Source of the DNA: Apostichopus japonicus
Lineage: Eukaryota > Echinodermata > Holothuroidea > Aspidochirotida > Stichopodidae
Reading direction: 5' to 3'
Length of the DNA stretch: 64,000 bases
NCBI RefSeq assembly: GCF_037975245.1
Contig: NC_092574.1
Location: forward strand, 19,313,713 to 19,377,712
Part shown: piece by piece, positions 41,201-56,200 of the stretch
Position numbering within the stretch: position 1 is the first letter of the stretch
Layout: the number at the start of each line of letters is the position of its first letter
Translations under genes and position numbers: made by a program
The notes under the pieces: model-generated
Told to the model about the DNA's origin: nothing
Databases searched by the model: none
Seen by the model: the letters and a program-made list of their open reading frames with translations, nothing else

Positions 41201-44200
41201 AGGTGTTTTACCATTTGTGGGTTGCTGATATAAACCCATCTCCCTTTAAGTAACAAGTACTTAACAATGTGTTTTCCCACCTCCCTTTAAGTAACAAGTA
41301 ATTAACAGTGTGTTTTACAGTTTGTGGGCTGCTGATATAAACCCACTTCCCTTTAAGTAACAAGTAATTAACAATGTGTTTTACAGTTTGTGGGCTGCTG
41401 ATATAAACCCACCTCCCTTTAAGTAATTAACAATGTTGTTTTACTGTTTGTAGGCTTCTGATATAAACCCACCTCCCTTTAAGTAACAAATAATGAACAA
41501 TGTGTTTTACTGTTTGTGGGCTGCTGATATAAACCCACCTCCCTATTAAGTAACAAATAATGAACAATGTGTTTTACTGTTTTGACTTTCAGATCCTATT
41601 TTAGATGACGATGTACAGTATATCGGTGTCGGTAAAGAATTCACCATGTGTCGAACTGCCTCTGGACAGGTGAGATTGTGTGGATGTGTTTAAGCAGACA
41701 TACCATTGTTTTGTTATAGTCTAACTAGAATGGAAAAAAAGTCAGGTGTAAGGTAGAGTTTCTGTAGTCATTTACAGTATACTTAAGATTTTTATTTGCC
41801 AGTGTGAACTTGGCATTACAAATTATGTAACCTACCGACTGAGCCATCTAGCCCATATTTGTGCACCATATTACTAGTCAGAGCCAGAATTTCTTGCATA
41901 CCATGTAACTATGGAACACACTTCAGTTTCATTTGATATTCAGCGTAAAAATATTGTTAACACCAGGAAAAGCTTTGTACCGATAGTTGGTAAAGTAAAA
42001 GGTTATCAGTAATCAAAAATGTTTAATCTTTGCCAAGTTTGTCATAGCTACATTTTTGACCCCCTTATTTTCTCTTACATTAGTTGTGCTTCATCGGTAA
42101 AGGCCAAGCATTAGGAATGAAGGAAGCCAATGTGTCCAAATCTAGCCATCACTGGGTTGAGCTGAGCAGAGGAAAAGCTGTATCGTTCGAAGATTGCAGT
42201 ATCTGGCACGAAGGTTTCCCAGCAGTATTCTTAGGCAATGACAGAAACACTTACCTTTGTCTCACCCAAGGGGGCCAACAGGACCAAGGGGAACAAGGTT
42301 TGGTGCCAATAATATCTTCCCTAATCCTAGTAACACTCCATGCGGTACTTCCAGTTCATTGCTTCAAAGGACTTGTTACTTATGGACAGTTCTAAACATT
42401 TAACTGATAGAAACAGGATATTTATACAACTATACTGTCCTTACATGTGCTTTGGAAGATAATATGAAAGCACAGTTTTTAACAAAAAAACATTTGTCCC
42501 AACCAAGTGCAAAGTTTGGAGTTAATTCATTATTTCAAAATGTCTCTCCTTGAGGGTCTTACTCATCAGGAACTGAAGTTCTTTGCATATTTCGTAGTGA
42601 CACTCAAAGAGATTTTCAGGCTTAAAACTGTCAAATTAAAAGAGATCAATAAGGCATGTTGATATGAGTCTACATTTCCTGTAAATTTTGTATCGTTGAA
42701 ATTCTACTTATAGGGAGAAGGATGATTAGAGGATCAAAACCTATCAAAGTACAAGGAATGGAAGGGAAAACGCCAGTGAAGTGTGCGTGTAACAATGGGA
42801 CAACTGCCGTGGTAACCAAAGAGGGCGACCTTTACCTCTTTGGCAAGCTCTATCCTAATAAGGAAGATGCAGATCCTGATCAGTCACCTGGTAAAGTTTT
42901 GCTAATTAAACTTTTAAACTACTCATAAAATTTACTTTCTTAGCTAATGTAGTGGAATGTCCAACAGCAAGTTTGCATATCTCCCACTTTATCAATAAAT
43001 GACCACTATATGTACTGCTGGGTTTTCTAGCTTAATATATAAATAGTGTAAATGTTTAGCCTCTGCAAAATGTCTCTTTTTTACTTATCAATACAAAAAT
43101 CATTACTTTGCCGAGGGCAGGGCTGAGTATTAAGATTTTTCGTTTGGTCTGAAAAGGTTTTTTTTATATTTATTATTTTATTTTTCTTATAGACAACCAA
43201 CATTATCCTTGAAGTTGGCAAAGGGACAACTCAGTTTTACTTACCTTAAAAAACAGTACACTCTGGCCTTCTATTACAAAATTAATCTTTTGGAGCAGTG
43301 TTTTTTTCTTCCACTATCGCAGCTATGCTTTTCAAGTTTAACATTGTTACGTGCAAATCCAGGATTCACAAAAATCATTGTTGTTTTCAATTCCTCATTT
43401 TCTCCAAAGGACTTGTCACATCTCTCAAGGGTACCAAAATGATTAGGGTAGCACTCGGTAAAAGTCATGGCTGCGCCATATCATCAGAGGGAAAGGTCTT
43501 CACGTTTGGAGTCAACAACAAAGGCCAGTGTGGTCGAGGTGGTCCACCTTCTGACACAGAGAAGGACGGTATGTCATATCAACTAGAGAATATTCTTTCC
43601 AATGAAAATCTTGGCTCATAAATGGCAAAGCTGATGAAACTTTGGTCAAAAGTGTCCATCTGTCTGTACGTCTGCAATATACTAGAAATATTTCCTCTTC
43701 AATAATTGTTTGTGGATTTTCATGACACCTGTGGTAACACTTTCTTTTATATATGCATGGGGCCGTTCGGGTTGGATAGAGACTTGAGGTGAATGATAAC
43801 TGGAGGGTAATTGTGGTCATGTTAGAACATACTCTGAATACTTTCTCAAAGAAATGTATGCATGCATTCATAATATGAGCTCATAATCTTGAACCCTAGA
43901 ACTGAATTCTTGAACTAGTTATTTATGAATTTGACGTGAAACTTCATTTAATAAGGGTGTGTGATTCTTGGCCTGGTTGAGTTTGAGGTTTCTAAAGATC
44001 AGAGGTCAAAGTTTATGTAAACTGCTATGAAGCCATTACGTTATGAAAATGACTCTCGCAGTATGAGCTTTTGTATAAATGTTTATGTAGACTTTGAAGT
44101 GTATCCTTGAGCACAGTAGTCATGACAACCAGACATCCATCCTGATAATATACTGAAAGTTAGACTTCCAATTGTTAGGAGTGCAAAAAACTAGTGGTTA

Positions 44201-47200
44201 GCTCTAAGCTCCTGGAGAGTTCATCCTAGGATACACAGTATATCGAGTTATTATGTTATTGCAACAAAAACAGCCAAAATTATAGTGCAGCTGTCAAGAT
44301 AATGTTAATGAAATGACATGTTCTAATAAAGTAAAACAAATTTTATGATTTCAATTCACACAAATTTATTCCGGGTAGATGAGGTTGTCTTAGGTAGTAT
44401 GTAGACCTGATTTTTGATATTGAATTCATGAAATGTGAATTTTTAACTTTGTTTCAGGAGAGAAAGTGGACATGTCGCTGATCGACATCGAAGACGACTT
44501 TGAAGACGAGGAGAAGGAGAAACAAGTGGAGCCGTGTGACCACGACTGGATCCAGTCCGAGTGCATGATCTGCATTCAGTGTGGAGAGTGTACTGGGTAT
44601 GGTGCTCATTGCATAAACAGCACCCTACCAAACAGGAAACCGGGAACGTAAGTATCCTCACAGATAGCATAGTGTATTTCATACCGTCTGTGTTCATGTT
44701 TCGGGAAATGTATGCAGCCCACATTTCAAGGCCTGATACTGTTTTTTTTTGCTCTTTTTTCAAATTTGATGATTTTTTTTTTAAAGGTTCATAATGATAC
44801 ATTTGATAAAAGTTCATCAGATGGATCGATTATTCGTCTACACATTCCTTACTAAAGCAGTATTTCCTATTTGCAAAGATATTAACAGTCTTTTGCTGCT
44901 TTAGTTTTAGAAATGACATAGGGATGATTTTACGCCAGTGGCTGTTCCTGTGTGAAAAGTTCAGAAATTAACCCGGTATATTTGATATTTAATCTTTTTA
45001 ATCCATCCATCATCTTCTCTTGGCCAGGTTATGTCGCTGTGGTGCTGGGGATGCGGGCTGTTCCAAGTGCCATATTTGCAAGACCTGTGCTGGGGAGCTT
45101 AATGTCGCTAGAGACTTTGGAGGTGTACGAATAAATCAGGCTGCAATCTATAATCGAGGCTGGCTCAGACCGGAAGATAGGGCAAAGGGTAATTTGTGGT
45201 TGTTCCTTGCACCCTCTTTTTCATTTCCCTTTCACTAAATTAATTAATACATGAATTGTTTTGATTTGGTGGATACATGATGATGATAAGCAGAGGTTAA
45301 ATTAAGGGTAAAATGGTCGTGTAATAAACGATAATTTACGACACCCTTGTGTCAAACAGTGCAATATACATCTACCTTTTGATTATTTATGGAGAACTGT
45401 TTTTGTTTTTGTATGAAACTCTGAAAATTGTCCTTAAATCTAGACAATGGAGGTTAAACATCTCAGACCGAGAAAGATCCCATCTGTCTGAGGCTGTCTT
45501 GCTTGAAACTTCCAAGATTAAAACAGGAGATCTCTGGGGTCAGGGGTAAAGACTTCGTCTGGTCCTCGTTCTCTCCTAACATTTTAACTTTTGAATAGAG
45601 TAGGTAGTTGACACTCTCTGTATATGAGATATTACTTTATAACTGAGAAATAACATGTCAGAGGGTTTGGAATAAGTTGAGTATTAGTGTAATGCATGGT
45701 TCTATGCAAGGTTTCAATTTAGCAGTTCAGTTACTATAATAATGTTTCACAGAAAATTTGCATTACAATTTCATGAAGGGTTCTTCGAATAGTTAAGAAT
45801 CTTAAATGATTCCATAGAATTAAAAGTTTAGTTTCCCTAGAGTCTCTGCAATGTAATGTTTCAGATTTAATGTTTTTTCAAGGCGACCTTTATGAAGAAA
45901 TAACACCAATGTTAAGTTTGATATTTTATCGATTAATAGCCACGTTACCTGTGTACTTTCCATTACAGAAGATCCCCCCTCCCCCTTTTGCAAGTTGTAT
46001 TTTCTTTTCCATCTGGTGTGTATTAGAATGCTAAACCAGACAATAAAACACAATTCATTAAAACCTGATTGTGTGTTTTTATTTCTGTGAAGGTGAAGAT
46101 AACAATTTGAGCGGAGATGAGTCGAAGGAGGTAGAGAAGGCAGTCAGTAAACCACCGATATTAACCCCGGAGGAGATCATAGTACACAGAGATCAAGATG
46201 TGAAAGCTAAGGAGGTCTCATGTGGCTTCCATCACACAGGTATGTATGTTGGTCTGTGTGTCTGTCTGTCTGTTTATCTTGCTGTCTTTTATGTCAGTCA
46301 TTCGTTGTACACAATTTGCATAAATCTGATGACAAAGTGATGTCATGTGATGACTTCCTTGAGACAGGTCTGCGTATCTGTCCCGACGTCTTTTTGTCTA
46401 TCTGTCGTTTATATCTTCGCTCAAAAGTACAAACATCTCAAAATATTTCGGCCGAAGGCTCGTAACAGTAATTTTATCTGTTACGGTGTTGCTATTAAAA
46501 TGTTACCATAGGTGTCAAATAAAGAGTGACAGAGTACATTGCAGCTTTTACATGTTTAATCGTGTACTATAGAAACAAGTTTACAAAGCCCCAAATGTTC
46601 AAATAACATAATATCCATACTAGGATCTATTTACCGATAGAGTTTCAAAAGTTAAATACTGAAATTTGTCCTAACCGAAAGTAATGCACTTTGCCGATAT
46701 TCCATTATCGGAAGAGAAAAAAAAAATCTCTGCAAAAAGCTACATTTTGTCACAATTTTAACTTAGCACCATATTGATCAATATATGTAATATTTACACA
46801 TCATAGGACACCCCTCCACCAAACATAAAATATTTGTCAGGTTACAACTTTTTTCTCCTCAGAGAGTAATAAGTTGTTTTTAAATCAATACAGAATACAT
46901 TTTGTACCCACAAATTTAATGTCATTTCTTATTGTTTTAGTTGCAAGTCTTCAAAGTTATTGCCTAATTTCATACAATGCCTAATTTCATACATCCAAGT
47001 GCATTGTTGATGGACTAATCCAGCAGATTATGTTTCTGGCTCCCTTATATCTCATGTAACAGCATTATATTCCACCACATCATTGTGACCAGTTGCCATA
47101 TTGTGAAGCTTTAAGATGTAGTAAAGAAAAGAACTTTAAAAAAAAAAACTTTCTCCTAAAAATGTTTCGCTAATCGTGCAAAATCCTACTCGTTGTTGCT

Positions 47201-50200
47201 ATTCCATTGAGAGAAGAGAGTTTTTTTCTTCTTCAAAGAACATGGAATGTTCTTTACTTGATGGTAAGATTATATTGAATGCTTTGTTTTCCCTCTACAG
47301 TCATCTTGCTTGAAAACGGAGAAGTTTACACATTCGGTTCCAACAGCTACGGACAACTGGGCCTAGGAGATACAGGGAACAGGTAATACTAAGAGAGAGA
47401 ATAATTCAGTGCCAATTTTCAATGGTGGCGAATTTGGTGCAAAAATATTTCACTCTTAAATCTTGGAGAGTTGTACTCAATTGTTAATGACTGGTGGGGT
47501 TGACTTATTGGATTGGTGGGAGGGGGTGGGAGGGGGGTTGGGAGCGGATGGTTAAGATGCCTTTATTTTGTTAGAACAGTTCAGTCGATACTTTTGTTTG
47601 TGCATATTTATCTCTTATGTATAGTTTGTATTAAAGATCAGTTTTTCGTTCCTTTCCTCTCGATTTTTTCTTTGTCGTAGCTATTGTAGTGCATTGTCTT
47701 AGTATTGCGAATTTGGAAGACTTCAAAGACAGATTTTATGTGTTACCTTTTTCTTCACCTTTTTTGTCTTAGAATATCACCGGTTAATATACCTGTCGCT
47801 GCTAAGATCAAGCAAGTGGCTGCTGGAAGCTACCATACTCTTCTATTAACAGAAAATGGAAACGTACTCTCCTTTGGTCGTTGTCAGGTACGTAAGAAAA
47901 AATACTGGTGCTTTTAATATCTGCAACATTTAGACCTGCCGTCTTATATTTCTGCTGTCACTCCCCTCCCATGCACCCAGCCCCATTGCAAAGGATATCA
48001 TATTACTTACTTATATTGCTTCACAGAACTTGTTAATAATCTCATTTGAGTCACCTCAGCTATCTGAGTAGATTTTTCATGGTTAGGAACTGGTTAAAAA
48101 CATTTTCACAAGTTTACCACACTTAAAAGTTTTGGGCCGACCATTTAATAGCTGCTTTTTCTTGGCCTAATGAGTTTTCTCATCTTCAATACCGTCATTT
48201 TGTCCTTCCAAAGAATCTCCACTTGACTTATTTTTTACAGAAGGGACAGCTGTGCAGACAAGTCTTTGAAGGTACGAACAATGCGGACGCCATCTCTCAC
48301 ACCACACCTGCAGAGGTCGACAACGTGGGCCCCGAGAAGGGCAACAAGGCCGTCTGGATCTCGGCCGCAGGAGATCGCTCCTTCATAAAAGTCGACGAGG
48401 CCCTGGTCAGTCCGAATATGCTGGACAGTGCCACAATTTTTGCCAGCAAGTCTGTAATCGGTTAGTCTCTATTAATACTTTAATTAAAGAGAAAAATTGT
48501 TTGTTTATCGTGAAAGTAAATATCAATACTGGCTTTCTTCTTTTCTTAAAAGTTTTAATTAAATGCACATGTCAAGACTCTACCATTTAAATAAAACAGA
48601 ATACTGAATGTGTCACCTTAAAGGACTAGTGTATAATGTTACACACCTTACTGTAAGCAACAACAAGTGAACAAGATCATTATTGTCAATAAAACTATGT
48701 TTAATTTAATATAAAACTATCAGTTAAAAAAAAGACTCTGCCCTTTAAAGACAATAGAAAACTGAATGCATCACCTTAAAGGACTAGTGTATAGTTTTCT
48801 ATACCTTACTGTTAGCAACAATAAGTGAACAAGATCATTATGGTCAATAAAACTATCAGTTTAATTAAATCAATAAACTATCAGTGGAATCATGACTCTG
48901 CCATTTAATGACAATAAAATACTTAATGTGTCACCTTAAAGGATTAGTGTATAATGTTGCATATATTACTGTAAGCAACAACAAGTGAACCAGATCATTA
49001 TTTGTCAATACAACTATCAGTTTAATTAAATCAATAAAACTATCAGTATAATTAAATCAAAACTATCAGTTTAATTCAATCATCTCACTAAGTGGATGGG
49101 TGGAAAAAAAATATGTGGTGGTTTTCATTTTTTTTATTCTTCACATTATATTTACATATATTTACACAGATAAGCTTTTTCATTTAAGTGCATATAACAA
49201 ATTTTACATAGCATATAAGTACAAAGATATATAGAATGTTAAGGTTATGATTTGATTCCTTGCGTTGCTGATCATGGCAACGATCAGATTTGTGTGCTAT
49301 GTCCTTTTGGACTCTCAAAATAGGAATATTACTTCAGAATGTTCATGTTCTTCAGCTACAAGCAATCTTGTCAAATAATCAGAATTAATCTTTCATACAT
49401 TTAATATACACCCGATGTATCATTCGCCGGTCCTATTTGGGGATCAAGATGAAAATGTCAAAATTCATTTGACTTCTGTGTTGAGTGCTTTCATTGTCTA
49501 TTAGTATGTCTTCAGTGTCCCTACTGTCTATAGTGTGTCTTAGTTTATTTTCAGTGTTTTCCACTAACTAGACTATTCCATTCATCAGTTTTAGTATATT
49601 CTAGTACCATATTTCTGTTGTTATTTTGTGACTATTATTTGTTATCTTCATCCAAAGGTATTCTACCACAGGATCAGGGCTGCTCCCAACACTGCATGAT
49701 CAACAACAGGATCAGTGAAAGCTGTGAGAGTTTCTCCGGCCCCGAGCAGGTTCAATTTGATGGATGCTGCGTTTGCACCGACCCAGTCTATGACAGCATT
49801 CTCTGGAGGTTAGGAACCAATCTTTCAGTCACCTGATTTTTAGAAATGCATAATTTTTTTTATTTGTTTTCAGTTTTTTATTTTTATTATTCATCCATTT
49901 TGTCAGTGTCGAAATATGCCTTGTTTTAATAGCTGAGGCCAGGTAACAGCATGCAAGTATGTTAGAGTTAGCAGGGATTCTTCTAATTGTTTTCATATTA
50001 GGACACACATGATATGTCACTGGTCATCAAATGTGTTTTTTCTTCTTTTGAAGCTCCGTTTCTTTGGTTATTTATTTATTTATTTAATTATGATTATGAT
50101 TTATTTTTTTAATTTTAATAGCTTTGATCCCAAAAGTAACTCAGTGCAGTGCTACAACCCGTTACGGGCTTCCTGCGGTGCACGGCTACCCTTGCAAGAC

Positions 50201-53200
50201 AACATTTCCATCTTAGGACCAGAGTTGAGCCTCCCTTGCCAGTCGCATGTGCCAGTGTCCATCTATCAGGTGGCTCTCAACGTCCTCAGTTGCTTGGATA
50301 CCCTCTCCCTGAGCTTGGTGAAAGGACTAACGGTGGAGAACACCCACACCCAAAAGGAGGAATCTCCCTCCGAGACAAAAGTAGAAGATTTCTCTTTTGT
50401 CGGCAGATTCGAAGGTTAGGCGCAAAGGAAAATCTCTCTCACTCTCTGCTTATATTGTTAAGAATTTCTTGAGATGTGATCATCAAACTTTGTTCTAACA
50501 CCTGGCTTAAATTAGTGTTAACTTTTTGATAATAATTTTAAGTTTAATAATTGAACAGCAGAAAAACAGACTGGGTATCTATAACAAACTTGATATTGAG
50601 CAAAGCAATTTTTTGTCCATTATGGGATTCTAAAAAGTAACCGCAGGATTTCAATGGCTGCGCTCTAGTTACTGAGCTATCCAGCCCTTGGTTGGGGGCT
50701 GTCCCTTTTTGGGGGCTAAAGGAGGGAGCCCTAGAAAAGTACACAAAAGCGTTCTTTTCTTCATGCCCTCAGGGCCTTTCAGCAAACATATGTTACAATG
50801 TAATAATTGACATGAAACACCAAAATGTGTTTCTAGGCCGAATTAATATTTTTTTATCATTTTAATTTGTCAATTTTAGTTGGGTAGTAAAAGGAAAGTT
50901 GAAGAATAGCACACTTTTAATGGACTTGCTTCAGGATTTAATCTACAAAATAATTTTTTTTTTGACTTGTCTTTGTGATAGGATATTATAATTCAAACTG
51001 TGTATAACTAATTGTCTTTGATATATTCTTTAAGGTTATGGTGGAGGATGGGGCTACTCTGGTCACTCAGTAGAAGCGATCGTCTTCTCGACGGATACAG
51101 ACGTCGTGGTCGGAGGTTTCGGTCTGTTTGGCGGAAGAGGAGAATACATTGCCAGGATCAAGGTAAAGAATAAAGGTTTTTTCTGTGAGATGGAATTAAA
51201 GGAGAAGCGGTCGTCTATTGGTCAGCCAAACTGGAATACTGGGTTGGAGAGTGTTGCCGTGTACACATATGGGTGAAAAGAGAAGATAATACAACACACA
51301 CAGGGAATTTTTGTATTCAGTATTGCAGAGCAAAATGTTGTGCAATCATGACAGAATTATTAAACAAATACAAAAATACAAATTTGTACAAAAATTTTTA
51401 TGTATGAAACCTTTTTTTAAACATTTTTCTTTAAAACTAAAATGTTAAAGACAGGAAAATAAGTAAAATGTAAACACCCCATTTATTTCCTGTATTATTT
51501 AAATATCAAACTGGAATTGGTATTACATTAGTGCTTCAAGCACATTAACAAACATTTGCAATGTAAATCCCCTCCCCTCCACTCTCCTCCTTCAAACACA
51601 CACATAAATATAGTAGTAATTACCTTTGGTTAGATTGTGGTATTGTTGTCACAGCAATGTTACTTTCCATTCCCAATGTGTAAACTAGACCAAAAGTTAT
51701 GTATCCAAAGCAGATGTACCTAGTCCCAACCTAATTTGCATATAAAACAATTGCCCTTGTATGTCTATTGTTTTATTTTCATTAAGTGATGATGGAGTTA
51801 TCTGCCGATTGCTTTATTCTCTGGAAGAAGAAAATATTTTCTGATGTTAGCACGGAGCAATGTACTGATAATTGGTTGTTTCATGTTCCCCTTTTTATTC
51901 ATTTTTTTATTTATTTTTTATTTTTATTTACTGGTCATGTTTTGAGCGCTAAATGAATGCATCTGGAAGGAAAGACTTGCTTTATATTACAGTTCAAACT
52001 TGAAAAGGAATGACACACAAAACAACCAGATTATGTTTTTGTCTGTGTGGTTAAACTTCAACCAATGCCTCCACAGTTGTCATTACTAGAACTTATTACA
52101 GCTCCTGGGTTTTATTCATTATTTGTCAAATAATCCGTAAGTTTGTAGATAAATAATTGCTGATTCCAAACAGGTTCTTAATAACTGTCTTTCAGCTCAT
52201 GGAGCTTGGATCAACCAAACTAAGCATCGACATGGAAGGCTCTCTAAAAGCTGAAAGTGAAGAGAAGACATATGAGTGTGGTACCAAGTAAGGAATCCAT
52301 CCACTTACATTCTATAACACAGGCTCTTTAGTGGATAAGCAGTTTGCTAACAGTTTTTGTTTTATTTTAAAACTAAAAAATAAGTGAAAATCTTGTAAAA
52401 AAATGGAAATAATGCTCTGTTTAATATCTCACTGGTAGGTATACTTCAGATGCTTTTTTTGTTGTTGATATATACATTTTTTTTGCCACAATTTGTTAAT
52501 ATTACTTTAATTGGTATGAATGTGTGATTAATTGATATTACTCCCAAAAATGTGGGATTGTGATGGATGGTATCAGAAGTGGAAGAGTTTCATATATTCA
52601 ATGTGAGCCTGTTTGTGTCGTCTGTTCCTTTAAATCTTGATTTCATGGTTATTATTATTTAAGCGTAATATATATTAGCTGTACTCTGCTTGCACATGAT
52701 TGTCATTGATGGTGTCATTAGTGGGAAAGTTTCATACATTCAGTGTGAGCCTTTTTTGTTGTTCCTCTTAAATTTTGATTGGTTGATATGATGATTTAGG
52801 CAACCATATATTAGCTGTACTCTACTTCCACATGATTGTCATGAATGGTGACAGTAGTGCGAAAATTTCACATAGTTGTCTTAACCTCATTTTGGTGGCT
52901 GTTCCTCCCAGACCTTGAAGCACAGGGATGTGGGATTTTATGCCACCATATATTAAATGTACTATTTATGTACATGTGAGTCACTTCACTCAAACTAGCT
53001 GGAAGTAACAGCAAGATTGATTTTGCCGACTCATATATATATTTCTGTATTCAAGGTAAAATATTGCACATGAATGTTATCATTTCATCAAAATCTTTTA
53101 ACTTTGGTTTATGTTAGATATGCATGCTTTTTTTTATCGCATGTTTTTTTCATCTCACTAATGTGTAGCTAATTTGGTAATTAATGTTTAGAGATTTTTA

Positions 53201-56200
53201 ACCTAGTATATTTGTTTTTGAAAACTGACAAACATTGATGCATATATTCAAAAATGTTCTATTTTCCCTTCTTTTTTTTTGTCAGTGAAATTTTTGAGAG
53301 TCAAAACAAGTCTTGTTGACTCATCACTATCGAATAAAACATACTTTCTGTTTAATAAGTGTCATGAAGAGACAGTACATGAATAAATTAGTAAATATTT
53401 AAAAAAAAAATTTTTAAATCTGCATTTGATAACTTTGTTTGTAACATACTTTAAGTATGAAAAGCAGTAAAAGTATAAACAAAAATCTTGTTATGTTCTC
53501 ATGATTTGAAACGTTAAAAAAAAAATGGCTTTTATTAGTGGATACTTTTATATGTGCTTGCAATGTGGTGAAAACTTTATATCCATTTTGTAATATTTAT
53601 ACATAATTTTTTTTGTCTTAGAGTTTAAGAAATGAAAGGTGAAGGCTGCTTTTCTTTTGTTTTGCTAATTATAATTCTTTTTGCCCTGTTTGTTCATAGA
53701 GAGGAATTTCCCATTTTATTTGACGAACCAATACCGATCACTGCTGGAGTATTTTACTTGGCCTGGGCTAAGATCAACGGGCCCAGCAGTGACTGTGGAT
53801 CGGGAGGCCAAGCCATAGTAACGACTGACGACAAGTAAGAAACTCTCTCCAATTATTAAAAATTTTATCTTTATCAATATTAACCATATACATCATAAGA
53901 CACAGTTGTTCCATAACTCTGCTATCTGTAGAAACCTCTGAATTTTGTTTTATTCGCAATGGTTTGGTTTAGCCTATTAAATTGAATAAAAGTAACATGA
54001 TAGTCTTTATACCAACCCCAGATATTTTATGTGAGAGTTTATGTGATATTTACGGTTTGTGAAAATGTCAATTATTTTGTTATTCATTTTCTGTAGAATG
54101 TTCAACAGATCTGTATGTTTGGAAGATTATTGTAGTTAACTCAGACATGGTGGGTCCTTATCTGAACTGATGAGTTTGTTCATAATATTCACTAAAACCA
54201 TGTTCTTTCTGAATCAATTTTATTTTTGAATAATTTTTTCTTGTGTGTGTTTCAAATGCAATATTCTACCTTAAAAATGGCATATATGGCCAGAACCCTG
54301 TTGCAGATAGGGATGCAGGGTCGATTTGACCACTTAGTGTGTGCGGATTATTAAGTCCCCTGCACTTCTTTCAGGGCAGTAGGTGAATGTACCCCTCGTT
54401 GCATCTAATCTCTCCTTTCATCTTGTAGGATAACATTCCAGTTTCTGAGCTCCAGAAAATCCAACAATGGTACAGATGTCAGTGCGGGACAGATCCCAAA
54501 GATATACTACAGGTAGGTTTCAAGTTTTGTGATCTATTGTGATCTACATTTGCATGCTAACATTAATGTGTGACATTATAAAGTCATTTAGATGGACAGT
54601 TGCCTGCAGTGGACAACTAAAACAAGATATAGAACCTTTTGTAGCATTTACAGCGTCGGTTTGGCATTTCGTTGGAGGGATGCATGCCATGGCAGACAAG
54701 AAATAAGAGCACCAACTTCATCAGTTTCTCGTCAGTGCTGTTGGTAAATCAAAGCCCTGTCTGCATCGCATAATGAATTTCATCTCAGTGGTTGCTTTTA
54801 AATTCTATTCTATCCTCTGGCAATGCACTTTGAGAACTAAAACAAACAGGAATATTTGGAGGTTCTTTCTTAATCTTCCAGATTACCACATCCAGAACAA
54901 GAGGTCACACCTCAACCAAAGGGGACAGATTTCCCTCTTCACATTCTAACAAGTGCATTCTGCTGTACCGTGTCACCGGTGAGTAAATCTTAAAAAGTAA
55001 CAGTATGTGTAAAAGTAGGTGGGCCTGACGTTTCAATCCGGGCAGGATCTTATTCAGGGGCTGAAATGACAAGTCACAGAAACTACAAGGAACAAAAGAC
55101 AAGTGCAAAATACAGATAGGTTAATAATGAGCAGGGTGAACACAAAAGAGATTGATGTTAGAGGATTAGTTGACAAAGGGTGGAGAGAAGAATAGAATGG
55201 AAGATCCTGCTAGGATGGAAACGTCAGGCCCACTTACTTTACACATTCTATTACACAAGCTCTTTAGTGGATAAGCAGTTTGCTAACAGTTTTTGTTTTA
55301 TTTTAAAACTAAAAATAAGTGAAAATCTTTTTAATATTACTCCAAAAATGTGGGATTGTGATGGATGGTGTCAGGAGTGGGAGAGTTTCATATAATTCAA
55401 TGTGATCCTGTTTCTGTCGTCTGTTTCTTTAAAATCTTGATTTCATGAAATTATTATTTAAGCAACTATATATTAGCTGTACTCTGCTTGCACATGATTG
55501 TCATTGATGGTGTCATTAGTGGGAAAGTTCCATACACACAGTGTGAGCCTGCTTTTGTTGTTACTCTTAAATCTTGATTCGTTGATATGATGATTTAGGC
55601 AACCATATATTAGCTGTACTCTATCTACTTGCACATGATTGTCATGAATGGTGACAGCAGTGTGAAAATATCACATAGTTGTCTTAAACCTCATTTTTGG
55701 TAGCTGTTCCTCCCAGACCTTGAAGCATAGGGATGTGGGATTTTATGCCACCATATATTAAATGTACTCTTTAGGTACATGTGAGTCACTTCACTCAAAC
55801 TAGCTGGAAGTAACAGCAAGATTGATTTTGCCGACTCATATATATATTTCTGTATTCAATGTAAATTAAAGTGATTGTATAATTGGTAGTTTTGCACATG
55901 AATGTTACCATTTCATCAAAATCGTTGAACTTTGGCTTATGTTGGATATGATGCATGCCTATGCGTGCTTCTTTTTATCACATGTTTTTTTCATCTAATT
56001 TGGTAATTAATGTTTAGAGTGAAGATTTGAACCTAGTATATTTGTCTTTGAACACTGACAAACATTGATGCATATATCAAGTATTAACTGTCAGTTACGG
56101 TCGGCCCATATTAGCCGTTTCTTTGTAAAGGGGGTTGTCAGGCACCAAAAGTATGTTTCATACTGTGCAACTAAAGACACGAACCGGTGTTAACGGAATA

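Larger units (their letters stand above)
37709..42297 (+). other. MYCBP2: MYCBP2 exons 7-12: first beta-propeller-like region
   Basis: Exons are 37709-37827, 38198-38390, 38894-38961, 39704-39860, 41593-41669 and 42084-42297. Recurrent short beta motifs fit the non-canonical blades that precede the clear RCC1 repeats: [57 protein letters not shown] and [18 protein letters not shown]. Exon 10 ends within GDTFS/N, where the donor GTAAGA overlaps the last codon. Intron 10 carries both a transposon (40603-41063) and a tandem array touching the next acceptor. Confidence 0.88.
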
